A stretch of 64,000 nt of DNA. It comes from Ursus arctos. Lineage: Eukaryota; Chordata; Mammalia; Carnivora; Ursidae. Shown piece by piece: positions 32,893 to 44,057 of this stretch. The position numbers were made by a program, and so were the translations under genes. The notes under the pieces are model-generated. The model was not told the DNA's origin, ran no database searches, and saw nothing but the letters and a program-made list of their open reading frames with translations. How positions within the stretch are numbered: the stretch's first letter is position 1; each line of letters starts with the position of its first letter. The DNA lies in the NCBI RefSeq assembly GCF_023065955.2, contig NW_026622974.1, positions 35,061,718 through 35,125,717 of the forward strand, given 5' to 3'.

Positions 32893-34608
32893 AAAAGAAG
32901 TTCTTTAGAAGGAAAATGATATAGGTCAGAAACTCAGACCTACATACAGAAAGAAAGAACACTGAAGAAGGAGTAAGTAAAGGTAAAATACAACCTGTTT
33001 TTAAACTGGTCTAACAGATAACAGTTTGTTCAAAGAATAATAGCAACAATGTATTTGATTATGTATGCTTATGTATATATCTTGTGTGGAAGTATGTATA
33101 TATAAGTGAAATGAATGACAGCAATGATATAAGGGACAGGAGGGAGGGATTAGGATTGCTTTGTTATTATAAAGTCCTCACACTACCTGTGAAGTGGTAT
33201 ACTGTTATCTGAAAGTGGACTTGCGTTAGTTGTAAATGTATATTGCAAATTCCATGGCAACTACTAAAAAGTTAAAAAAAAAAGTATAACCACTACACTA
33301 ACAAAGGAGAGAAAATGCAATCCTATAAATTGCTCAATTAAAACCATAAAAGACAGAAAAGGAGTGGAAGACAAAACCAGGAGCAAAGAATAAAGGTAAC
33401 AAATAGAAAACAGCAACAAATTGGTGGATATTAACCTAACTATGATAAACCATCACTTTGAACATCAATGGTCTAGATGTACCAATTAAGACAGGTTGTC
33501 AGAGTGAATCAAAAATAAGACCCAACCAAATGTTGTCTACAAGACACTCACTTTAAGTAGAAAGATACATAGAGATTAAAAGTAAATGGGTAGAGAACTG
33601 GTAACACTAATCAAAGAAAGTAGGAGTAGCTATTATTTTCAGACAAAGCAGACATGCAAGGGCATTACCATCATGATAAAGGGGTCAATTCTCCAAGAAG
33701 ACCTAACAGTTCTTACCATGTATGGATACAACAACAGTGCATCAAGCTACATGGGGCAAAAACTAAGAGAACTATAAGGTGAAAGAGATGAATCTATTAT
33801 TACGGTTGGAGGCTTCAACACCCTCTATCTAAAAAAGGATAGATCCAGTATGCAGAAAATCAGTAAGGACAGAGTAAAATGTACAAAGAACCACAAATCA
33901 TTAAGAAAAAGATAGGAAACCCAATGTAAAAACATGGGCAATAGACACTGCACAAAAAAGGATATCCGTGTGGCCCATGGACAGAGAAGGTGCTCAACTT
34001 CATCAGTCATTAGGGCAAACAAATTAAAAGCACAATGAGCTGTCACCACATTTACCAGAATGGCTAAAACGAAAAAGACAGAAAATACCCAATGTTGTTG
34101 ATGATTTAGGGGAACCAGAATTCGTACATCCTGGTGGGAGTTTAAATTAGTACAAACACTTTGGAAAACTGTCAAATACCTACTAAAGCTGAACATCCAT
34201 AATTCTCCCCCTAGGTAAACAGCACCAGAAAAGAACACACAAGCACCGAAGACTCTACAGGGCTGTTCGTGGTTGTACTGCTTGCAGTAGTGACAGACTG
34301 TAAGCCACCCAAATGTACGTCCACGGAAGAAGAGATAACCGCAGTTTCCGCTCATAAACTAGCATGCTATACAGGTGAGAACGAATGAACAACTGCCCCA
34401 TGCAATCGTGATGCTGAAAGAAGGCAGACACAGCGAGGCGCCTCCTGCAGGATTCTGCCAACAGGATACTTTGGAATAGGTCATAACCACCAACTATGAC
34501 AGACGTCAGAATGGAGGCTACCCTTTGGAGGGCAGCCACACTCCCATTTATTTCCTGATCTACATCCTGGTAAGATATGTGGACCCACCTCTTAAAAATT
34601 CACTGATG

Positions 34609-34786
34609 GGGGTGCCTGGGTGGGTCAGTCAGTTAAGCATCTGCCTGCAGCTCAGGCCATGATCCCAGGGTCCTGGGATCAAGTCCGTGTCCAGGATCCC
34701 TGCTCAGCGGGGAGTCTGCTTCTGTCTCTCCCTCTGCCTCTCCCTGCCCCCTGCTCGTTCTCTCTCAAATAAATAAAATCTTTAAA
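34609..34786 (+). mobile_element. CAN-SINE, perfect 15-bp target duplication
   Basis: Sense SINEC starting GGGGTGCCTGGGTGGGTCAG, with GGCCATGATCCCAGGGTCCT GGGATC, a short CT stretch and AAATAAATAAAATCTTTAAA. AAAAATTCACTGATG is found at 34594-34608 and 34787-34801. Confidence 0.97.
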
Positions 34787-34848
34787 AAAAATTCACTGAT
34801 GAACATTTCTATACTTTCCTACATGTTATACTTCAATAAAAACTTGAC

Positions 34849-35168
34849 TTATCAGAGAAAGACAATTATCATATGGTTTCACTCATTTGTGGAACATAAG
34901 GAATAGCAGGGAGATCAGTAGGAGAAGGAAGGGGGGGTAAACAGAAGGGGGAATGAACCACGAGAGACTGTGGACTCTGGGAAACAAACTGAGGGCTTCA
35001 GAGGGGAGGGGAGTGGGGCACTGGGATGGGCCGGTGATGGGTTATTAAGGAGGGCACGTATTGCATGGAGCACTGGGTGTTATACGCAAACAATGAATCA
35101 TGGAACATTGCATCAAAAACTAATGATGTACTGTATGGTGACTAATGTAACATAATAAAAAATTTCTA
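34849..35168 (+). mobile_element. 5'-truncated carnivore L1 3' end with target duplication
   Basis: GACAATTATCATATGGTTTC ACTCATTTGTGGAA, GAAACAAACTGAGGGCTTCA, AAGGAGGGCACGTATTGCAT and GAGCACTGGGTGTTATACGC are the young carnivore L1 3' UTR. The element is only about 320 bp. AAAAACTTGAC flanks it at 34838-34848 and 35169-35179. The copy inserted at the extreme 3' end of the older L1. Confidence 0.93.
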
Positions 35169-35179
35169 AAAAACTTGAC

Positions 35180-35331
35180 ATAAAATATGAAAAAAATACT
35201 GGGGGAAAGATGGATGGGGTCTAGGGAGTCATTTCAATAACTTCAAACACACTCTTCCTATCTTCCCTTCGTCCACCTGTGTAACTCATACCTGGACTAG
35301 TCTACCTAAAATTTCCTGAGGGAATTCAATT
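35180..35331. other. unique DNA, no gene seen
   Basis: Short flank between the truncated L1 tail and the G+C-rich patch. No coding signal recognised. Confidence 0.5.
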
Positions 35332-35733
35332 TTGGCCTCAGGGAAATGTTTAGACAGTCCGTGCACAGACAGTCCTGGGGCGAGAAAGCAGCATGGGATC
35401 GGAGCCGGGCCTGGCGCAGGCTGTGGGGGGGTCAGGCCAGGTTTCCCGGTAAGCCCCAGCACTCCCTCACCCAACCTGGAATGCCACAGGCCTGCTGGGC
35501 CCATTCGCTCTGTGCTCAACGAAGGCACGGGGTCTGAGGCAGCCCTGGGGAGCAGAAGGCAAGGAGCGGGGGGACAAATTCCAAAGGGGCGTCCCCTTGT
35601 CCCACAGGTCACAGGAATAGGCTGGCAATGGATTTGTGGGGTTCCATCTGAATTTCAGAGGAAATTTCCAGTACAAAGTAAAAAGTTGTTCTTAAGTGGA
35701 AAGAAAAATGGATCCGAAAATGTAATGCTGTGA
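35332..35733 (+). other. G+C-rich open frame, probably not a gene
   Basis: A plus-strand frame of 133 codons begins in a G+C-rich patch (CGGAGCCGGGCCTGGCGCAG, 35400). The predicted product is rich in Gly, Pro and Ser, with no known domain. Frames on the minus strand over the same bases are almost as long (108 codons at 35286-35612), which argues for composition bias. No ATG context, splice site or poly-A signal singles it out. Confidence 0.2.
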
Positions 35734-36857
35734 ACCAGTTTATGGTACAGGTACTATTCACTCTGATGTTTGCAGAAAACAAGTAGCTCATGACTCGGGT
35801 TACTCAAGTGGAATTTCATAAACATTTTTTCCTTGGGGGAATCTACACTGTATAATATTAGCCTTCCTCCCTGTGATTTTCGGGCCTTCCCTACTGCTTA
35901 CAGAGGTACCCAGAATCCATTCTCTGCTAAGCCTGGAGGCAGCCCTGAGTCAGCTTTTCCCATTACCTGTACACCTAAGCCATTCAGGAGATATTATTCA
36001 GAAATGCCTCCAGAGCAGATGCTGCAGAGCTCCTTCAATATTCTGGCCTTCTCCCCTGCCAAGAACTTTTTCTTGTTTAAATTAACTGACTTTTAACATA
36101 GGCATCCACGTCTGCTTTCTTCTAGGAGTTGCTGCTTCATCCTTTGGGTGGGGCAAACTAGAACTCCCAAGTTTAAAAAATGGTCCACAAAAACTTCGCC
36201 ACTCACTCACTCACTCTCAGAAGCCTGATGTTCTATACTTGTCTCTAACCTTCACGTTGAGTCTCCAGGATTCGAGGTCTATGAGCAATGAAGCCCATTA
36301 GCTAAATTCTTTTGGAAACCTGACAGCCTCACACTGCGCAGTTGTTCCTGTGGGCACATGTGCTGCACAGCAGGGGAACGAAATTGGATGCAGTCCTCCC
36401 CCCACTGCCTAACTTCACTGTGTAAAATGGCCCTGAGTTTTAGAAGTGGTAGGTGGCGGACAAGAAAGGCATCCTTACACTTCAGTCACTACCTTGACAT
36501 ATTCAAATACGCCGGTTTTACGTGCATCACGGTTAGACACTTGAGCCGCTGATTCCAGAGAGGACTTCTTACAGTGGCATTCAAAGACAAAGCACTTGTG
36601 ATTTTGAACTCCCAAACCGTGCACGTGACATCACTCCCTGGTATGTCCAGCAGCCCTTGCTCATGCACACAGACACTGAAAGAGGGTCCACATGCCTCTT
36701 CCTGCGGACGCTCGGTGTTTTAGTGTTCCTAGTAAAAACCATTCTTATGCCCCCTCTCCCCCAAAACCAAACCCGCATGTGGAATGGTGAGGTCTTATCT
36801 AAATCTCTATATATATCCCTGTCTTGCACACAGGAAGCTTTCAATAAATATTTGCTC
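35734..36857. other. unique DNA, no gene seen
   Basis: No named repeat. Around 36838 CTTTCAATAAATATTTGCTC is a MIR-like tail. The ATATATATCC stretch near 36809 is minor. Confidence 0.45.
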
Positions 36858-39619
36858 CTTGGAAGAAATACATGATTGAATTAATGAATTACATAACTAA
36901 AATCCAGGTTTAGTTCATTTCTGTAGGAGTATCAAAGAAAATAATGTTTTCCAGGACGGAGCTAAAAAGAGATTGGGGATTCTGTATTTCCCAACCCCGT
37001 AACTCCAATACCTCTACTCTGTTACCAGGCAAAGCACTCTGGCCCGAAAATGCCTCTGCTTGGAGCTTTGCCCAGCACTGCTCCACAGACCTCACAGTTG
37101 AGACCAAGGGACAGGGACCCTCCCTGCTCTTCCCAGCTCTGTGAAGAGGTAACTATCACAGTGGGGTCCTGAGGAGTCCGGGGTGATTTTGTTTCTTACA
37201 AAAGTTATTTGTTGGGGTAACACTGTAAGATTCCAAGAATTAAAATCAGGGGATTAGAGTGTTCATATTGAAAACACGAACTTCAAGATGGCCTCAGTCA
37301 TCGAGTGATTTAAAATACAGGGATTGGGCAGGTGGTGACATTGACAATGTGAAGACTGTTCCAGGTGTTATTCTGAACACTGAGGCAGAGTCTGGTTCTT
37401 AACAATGACCACACCTCACCGGTTTTTCAAGTGTTTGCTTTCCATGCATATTTTGTGTCATTCTAGTCTGTTTAACTCAAAAGATTTAATCCCACAAGAT
37501 CACCTATAATTAGAGAGTGATGATGCATTCTTAGAAGACAAATATAGACACCACGGAGGTGATGCATCAGCAGTCTGAAAATAATTAATGCTTATCCTCA
37601 CAAGGCCACCTACACCAAGACACTTGGGAACAGCTCACTATTGCCATAATGTCATAGAAGGATGGCAAAATCATTTTTCTTATCTGCAGAAGTAGGTCAC
37701 AGCAAGAACATTTGGTCAAAAAAACCGAAAACAAAACAAAAAACCAAAAAACAACCTAGAGTGGACATGGATGGTTTCGTGACACAATCTTTTAATTTTT
37801 CAACTCAGTGTAAGAATGTAAGACTGGATCATTGGTTCACTCTATGCTCTAAATATCTCCCTACAGGGTAACAGGACCAGAATGAGGCTTTGAAATGCAG
37901 TATTTGCAAACACAGCAAAATGCCCCATTACCAGAATGCTGCTTCTAAACTGACAAGAGCTCAAGGATTTGAGGCAGCCACTGGTTTTGTTGTTGTTGTT
38001 TCCAAGGACAAGAAAATAAAACCTATCCTTGTAAATTAGCACATCTATCAGGAGTCTGAGCTAGGCAAAATATAGTCATAGAGGCTAAAGGTTGCAGCAT
38101 TTCCAGCAACCTTTTAAACTCAGCATATGGCACGCGTGGGGCAGCGTTTTATTTCTGTCCATATGTCTATTTAAACTCAACAGACAGACCTTGCAAAAAC
38201 AACGTGAGTTGTGTGCATTGCACTAATGCTGGTGCCTTCTAAATAATACATGCCTTTCCCAGTGCCAATGAACAGGGCGGAAAAAAAGGGGCAGGGAGTA
38301 CTGGGAAGGGGGACCATGATTACATTCACACGCATGATTCTGTAATCTCAGGGAAGTCATCAGAGAGGCCGAAATCCACACTGCTGAAGGCTCTGTCCTG
38401 TCACCAGTCAGAAAGACACGACATTGACTCCCACACCAGCAGCTTCCCGTCTGCTGAGGCTCTTCCCAATCAGGCACCTGGGTTCACAGACTGACTGACA
38501 CTGGACTTGCTTCTTGGGGAACAGATAAATTATTTCCAGGAACCCAGGCTTCTCTCCTAACTATGTGCTCTTATTGACCTATATTTTTAAAGAAATGTGT
38601 TCTGAAGTCGTGGTAAGGGCTAGAACCCATTCTTCGAGGTACTCTTTCGGTGCAGCCCTTCCTCTCTTCCCCCCAAATGCACTAACAAGCTTTCCTCTGT
38701 CTTTTTTTTCTCTTTCCTTTCTTCTTGCTCAGAGCCATCCTATTTCATTTTTTACAGAATATGATTTGGTGTTCACTTTATCATTTTTACTCCTCTTAGC
38801 ATCATTAATGACCTTCAAGCTTGGTTATTCTCTGCCTTCTCCTTCCACATTCATCCTTATTTTCCCCCCATTTTTGCACTGAAGGACAATTGTACAATGA
38901 GTAAATTGTAAAGTTGTGTCACAGTTCCCCTAGGGACAATCTTCTTCCTCAAGCTATTAAATTGGAAAATGGTTTTTTTAAAAAAAACATCAAGGCTTCG
39001 TCACAGAGCAGGTGCAATCATTACAATGTAAAATTAGTCCTTTTTTCAACAAAAGTGGTGTGATATTTTACTTGTAACTGCACAAAACGATTTAGGAAAT
39101 GGAATATAAAAAAACCCATCAAGAGCTTTAAAGAGTTAGGTACCAAGTTATACGGTATTTTGTCCCTATAGCGATGACAATAAAGCCAGGGTGCGCTGGA
39201 ATGCTCTAACTCTGCTTTCCAGATTCACTGTTGCAAGATCAGTTCGTTTAAGCAATGAGAACTGACCTGCTTTTTGTTCACGCACACATCCGTTTGTTTG
39301 TTCAACATAGTCAATGGGTTCTTCGAATGTGCCAGAGTAATAAATTAAAATTAAAATAAAACAATCTTTTTTATCCTGAGAAACATGTCAATGGTTAGCC
39401 TCTATTCTAGACATGCCACTCACTTCAAAGATTGTCTCATAAATTGTATTCACCTGCAGAAAATGAGGGGCGCAGTAGTAAAAAGCCTACCTGCAGGCAC
39501 ATTCGTGAAGCAGAGGCGGTTTCACTGCGCTCTGTAAAACCCACGCCCGCTTCGCTAGCTATGGACTGGCAGCCTGGTGGGCCTGTGCCACCGTCTGGGG
39601 GAAGGGCTCTGGGCCTGGG
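36858..39619. other. unique DNA, no gene seen
   Basis: No repeat families recognised with confidence and no coding signal. Frames of 60-105 codons on both strands lack motifs. Confidence 0.45.
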
Positions 39620-39740
39620 TTCTTGTTCTGTGGTTTGCTGCTTGTGTGGCTTTTCTTAGCCCCTCTGAGCCTCTGTTTCCTTCTGTGAAAAACAGGACTA
39701 CCTGCACCAGTCCCCAAGGGTGAAATAAAATCCACGCATC
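39620..39740 (+). mobile_element. MIR fragment
   Basis: TAGCCCCTCTGAGCCTCTGT TTCCTTCTGTGAAAAACAGG matches the MIR core in sense orientation. The ends are indistinct. Confidence 0.6.
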
Positions 39741-40329
39741 TTCCGTGACTGTGTCCATCTTGACGTCGATGCATAGTCACTTGTCATTTTAGCGGTATCA
39801 TGATCGTGACTGGGGCTCACAGGCTAGGCTTGCCCTAAACCAAGGAACTCTTTTCTTCTCAGAAGGCGAAAGATAAGGTTGATTTCAAGGAGACACAAGT
39901 TGGAGATCAGTGTATCCCATGTATTAGCCGTGCCCCTCTTGAGCTGTGCTATTTCTCTCACCAAGCCCCCCATTGATCATCTCCATAAATGCCCCTCCAC
40001 GCGAGCACCCGATTCACTGACCCTTACTTGCCATCATTACCTTTTTCTCTCTCTAGCCCCAACCTGTTTAGAGGAGCTGAACACAGGGAAGTAGTCGGCC
40101 ACTTCATATGAGTCAACAAAAGGGAAGGTGATAAATCAATTTTCTTTTTGCTTAGGATGGAGGTGAGGGAAATGTGAGGAAGAGAATAAGGATGTAGGGA
40201 TAACTGGGCCCCAAAAAAGAGGGACTTAATGATCCAAGCCTAGCAACAGAAACTGATGCTTCGTTGTAGAGAGGACTATTGATTTCATGTGTTCACCTCA
40301 ATTTGGTTCACGAAATTACACAACACTAG
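39741..40329. other. unique DNA, no gene seen
   Basis: No family or gene recognised. Confidence 0.5.
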
Positions 40330-40475
40330 AGCCGGAAAAGATGTCAAAACTAATTCAGTAAAATCCCATCTTTTTAGAGATAGAGAAACTGAGGCCCAGA
40401 GAAGTCTTAGATGTCTTGCTGAAGGCAACGCAGCTAACTGCTGCAGAACCAGAACATTCCAGAATCTAGGTTTCT
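40330..40475 (-). mobile_element. MIR-type fragment
   Basis: AGATAGAGAAACTGAGGCCC AGAGAAGTCTTAGATG and GCAACGCAGCTAACTGCTGC, preceded by AGAGCCGGAAAAGATGTCAA, correspond to ancient MIR-type wording read on the minus strand. Confidence 0.65.
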
Positions 40476-40739
40476 CACGTATCATTCCAAGAGAAATTTA
40501 AAATGACTAGGGTACAGTGTGTTTAGGTGGTTGTCTCTGTTCATTTGCTATTGTATTTAGTCCTACTGTGAAAAGGATTCAGCCTGACTTTTTAAAGGGG
40601 TTTGGACCTGGGCCATTTACTTTATGCGCCTGGCGGTGGTGGTGAGCAGTCCATGAATGCCTTGAAATTGCATGCAAAATTTTAAGAGGTGTAGGGGAGA
40701 GGCAGAGGGGAAAGAGAGAGAATCTTTGTTGTTGTTTTT

Positions 40740-40941
40740 GTTAAAGATTATATTTATTTATTTTTAGAGAGAGAGAGAACACGAGTGAGGGCGCGTATGC
40801 AGGGGCAGTGGCAGAGGTAGAGGAGAGAGAGAATCCCAAGCAGACTCCCCACTAACTGTGGAGCCTGATGTAGGGCTCGATCTCGTGACCCTGAGCCAAA
40901 ATCAAGAGTCGGACGCTTAACCAACTGGGCCGCCCAGGTGC
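40740..40941 (-). mobile_element. CAN-SINE, older copy
   Basis: The tail complement TTAAAGATTATATTTATTTA, then GAGAGAGAACACGAGTGAGG, then GCTCGATCTCGTGACCCTGA, and the head end CCAACTGGGCCGCCCAGGTG. No clear target duplication is visible. Confidence 0.93.
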
Positions 40942-42360
40942 TTTGCGGATGTGCATTTTTCTTGGAATAAGATCCAAAGCTTTAACATAGTCTCAAAAGT
41001 ATCAGCAAGCAAAACAAAGTTAAGTGCAGTGGAGACAAGAGGTGTAAGAGCAGGGGTTTCCAAGCTGCTGCAGGCTGGGATGCTTCCAGGGAAGACATGG
41101 AGGATGTGGGGTAGGGACAGGCTAGCTGGCAAAGCGAACTCTGTGGTCCCACCTTGCTTTCCCGAAGGGAGGCTTTATTTTATACCTGCTTTCCACATCA
41201 GTGTTCTGCTCAATTTGCTGATGGGAAGGCTGCTGCTGCTGGCAGTAGGGGGAAAGAAAGCCACTGCTGGACCATATTCTATAATACTTCAACAAAGGTG
41301 TGGCCTTCTGCCCATTAAAAGAAAAAAAATCTTCAGCATTCCACCAAAAGCCCCTCTCCTGACTGTATCTGTTGTTCTATACTTCCACGTTTAACAATCA
41401 AGGTATCTCTTGTCTTCCCCACATCTTCATGAACGCCTGCTAGTGGCAAGAAAATAAGGATCAGAAATTGAAAGTGGCTGGAAAAAAGAACCCGAGTCCA
41501 TCCTTCCCCTCCATAAGGATAATAGAAATCACTTTTTCTTTTTCCTAGCTTCTCACAGGATGACCTTCATCCCAGAGGCCTAGGTGCTGCTAGAGCTGTA
41601 TCAGAAACCCCAAGTGGATTGTCCACCTTTTTCTTTACAACCTGAGAAAAGCTCTCCCCTCCATTTTTCTCAGATAATAAAGACTGGAGAGTATATATTT
41701 AGAAAGAAGTAGTTTTAAGTTTTATAGAATGTTCAATAACTTTGGGGTGGGGAAAAATGAGAACTAGCAAAAAGCAATAAAGCTGAGAAAGCAATATATT
41801 TGGTCATTTTCACCCAAAATTAGAACTTCATGCCCCTAAGACACAAGCCTAAATAATGCTGTTTGTGTTGCATTAACCTTAAGCTATAATATGGCAAAAG
41901 TAGATTACAGGAAATCACAAAAAACAGTTATAACATTAGCAGCAGCTAGCAGGAGTCTTTTGGCAAGCAATCACTCTTACAGATTGAGTTATAAACATCG
42001 AGATCACGGCCTGGGCCTGTGTGAGTTTAGACACAATTCACATATAAATACATGACTTCAAAAATAAGTACCATATTGACAAATGGCCATCCCACAAGAC
42101 ATTTTATTTGAGGGTTGATGCTTCTCTTGTTTTGCATTTTGCCTTTCATTTAACATGTTTACGAAGGATGGGAGAGCCCCGGGGGTGGAGGGATAGTGGG
42201 AGACCGCTGGATCAACTCTACCTCTCCTGCTCTCCACAACCGTAGTTGTTTCTACTTGTCAATATGGTACATCCTAGATTTAGCATTTTCAAAGATATTC
42301 TCTCACTGAATAGCTGGGCCTACACCAAACAACTTTCTGGGTATTGAGAATTATATTATA
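40942..42360. other. unique DNA, no gene seen
   Basis: A 147-codon plus frame (40951-41394) starts at the SINE edge, contains Leu-rich runs and has no known domain. I treat it as chance. The rest is A+T-rich. Confidence 0.45.
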
Positions 42361-42373
42361 AAAGTATAAAATA

Positions 42374-42563
42374 GGGGCACCTGGGTGGCAGAGTTGGTTA
42401 AGCATCTGACTCTTGATTTTGGCTCAGGTCATGATCATGAGATCAAGCCCCGCGTGGGGCTCCGCTCTGGGTGTGCAGCCTGCTAGGATTCTCTCTCTCC
42501 CTCTCCCCTCCCCCCCCCACCCTGACACGCTCTCCCTCTCAAATAAATCTTTTTTTTTTTTTT
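42374..42563 (+). mobile_element. CAN-SINE, 12-bp target duplication
   Basis: The head GGGGCACCTGGGTGGCAGAG, the middle GGCTCAGGTCATGATCATGA, then a C/T tract with CCCCCCCCCACCCTGACACG and a tail with a T run. The flanks AAGTATAAAATA (about 42362) and AAGTATAAGATA (42564-42575) differ at one position. Confidence 0.94.
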
Positions 42564-42894
42564 AAGTATAAGATAATGTTCCTGTTTTTGAGAAATTTGT
42601 GATCTCACTGGAAACCCTGGACATACATTTAAGCAGCTGTTAGTCATTCTAAGTGGTGGCAGCCAGAGCAGGGAGTGGCAAAAACACACATGCTAATCTT
42701 ATTGCCTTCTCTGGTATCGTTTACAGTAAGCAGCCAATCTGAGGTGTATAACGTATAACGTAGCTCGTGGCACTAGAGGAACGCAGATAACATAGCCCCG
42801 GGCTGCGACATAGGGGCCATGTGTCTCACAGTAATAGAAGTGGATGTTCAAAATAGAAATAGAAGGAATAGTCTCAGGGATAAAAGCAACAGCC

Positions 42895-43125
42895 ATTTAT
42901 TTAGCATTTATTATATTCCAAGTATTCCTCAATATATTCACTGACTTTATCATTACAATACCCACAAGGTAAATAATACAATTAACATATGGATAAACGA
43001 ACAGAGGCTCAGAGGCATGTCTGCCTGAGGTCCTACAGCCAGCACACAAAGAGATTTCCCAGCAAACCTGCCCGATTTCTAAGCCCAGGCTTTGATCCTA
43101 ACCCCTCAGTCCTGTTATTTCCAAG
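42895..43125 (-). mobile_element. MIR SINE
   Basis: ATTTAGCATTTATTATATTC, CATTACAATACCCACAAGGT, GAACAGAGGCTCAGAGGCAT and CTACAGCCAGCACACAAAGA are MIR minus-strand order. Confidence 0.78.
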
Positions 43126-43836
43126 ATTCTATAAATGTGTTAACACACCTATGATGATGCTTTGTTCAATTATGAAATATAGCAAAGCTCATAAAGTATA
43201 TAGACATTTCTGCAGAAATTCTACTGATATCCAAGTATGTAATAATTTTCCACTTTTCATATTAATATATCTTAAAGACTATTACTACAGTATCTTTAAG
43301 ATAATGAGATAGAGGACCATAACATATACATTATATTTAGTTTCCGAAGGTTCTTATCATTCAGAAAACATTCCTAACTGGCAAATTGTTTAGCTATTTT
43401 ATTTAGCTCTGATGAGCAGAACACTGAGATGAATTCAAGATATTTAAGCATCATGATGGATAAATTCAGTGCTGGTGGTGAAGGCAGATACAAATCTGAT
43501 ATATTTAATGGTACTGTTATAAGAAAATGACTACAAACTACATCTACACACATTCCAAGTACTACTTTTAAGTAGCAACAAATACAATGGACTCGATCTT
43601 AGTATAAGGAAAGTACACTTATCAAGGTCCCTCTGCTGCTTGAAGAAAGTCAGCAGAAGGTACACTCCCTTCTGGATGCGGCAACAATTCACGTAATGCC
43701 TGGGCGTGTTCAGCCAGACCCTGTGAGGCCAACTTTATTTAGTTTTAGATTATTACACTTTAGAAGGAACCTTTGACTTTATCTACCCCACTTCCGGTAC
43801 TTGCAGCATCTCATTAGAAGTCAGACACTGCTTATC
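43126..43836. other. unique DNA, no gene seen
   Basis: No repeat or coding signal recognised. Confidence 0.5.
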
Positions 43837-43851
43837 AAAAGCCAGTTTCTA

Positions 43852-44042
43852 GGGGCGCCTGGGTGGCACAGCGGTTAAGCGTTTGCCTTCGGCTCAGGGC
43901 GTGATCCCGGCGTTATGGGATCGAGCCCCACATCAGGCTCCTCCGCTATGAGCCTGCTTCTTCCTCTCCCACTCCCCCTGCTTGTGTTTCCTCTCTCGCT
44001 GGCTGTCTCTCTGTCAAATAAATAAATAAAATCTTAAAAAAA
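43852..44042 (+). mobile_element. young ursid-type CAN-SINE, 15-bp target duplication
   Basis: GGGGCGCCTGGGTGGCACAG head (A-box-like TGGCACAGCGGT), CCCGGCGTTATGGGATCGAG (B-box-like GGATCGAGCCC), CTCCGCTATGAGCCTGCTTC and AAATAAATAAATAAAATCTT. The flanks AAAAGCCAGTTTCTA are at 43837-43851 and 44043-44057 with no mismatch. Confidence 0.98.
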
Positions 44043-44057
44043 AAAAGCCAGTTTCTA

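Larger units (their letters stand above)
31000..34848 (+). mobile_element. ancient L1/HAL1-like element, internally deleted
   Basis: From left to right I read an L1M-type 5' region; CAGCCACATCATTTTCAAAC and ATCCTTCAAAAGTGAAGGAG (ORF1-end and inter-ORF wording); CATGCAAGGGCATTACCATC and TTCTCCAAGAAGACCTAACA (start of ORF2, endonuclease region); then after about 33860 a jump to ORF2-end wording (GGTGGGAGTTTAAATTAGTA, CTTTGGAAAACTGTC) and a 3' end. The reverse transcriptase centre is missing. Two SINEs interrupt it. No frame is long enough to be functional. Confidence 0.75.

Noticed and set aside
33825..34355. 176-codon minus-strand frame rich in Phe and Leu
   Set aside because: It is antisense to an ancient L1 and its hydrophobic content comes from A-rich sense sequence; it is not a membrane protein.
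40951..41394. 147-codon plus-strand frame
   Set aside because: It begins at a SINE edge, has no motif and no conserved neighbour evidence.
43852..44042. tRNA-like A and B box sequences in SINE heads
   Set aside because: They belong to the tRNA-derived head of CAN-SINEs and do not fold as a full tRNA gene. The same holds for the other SINE copies.
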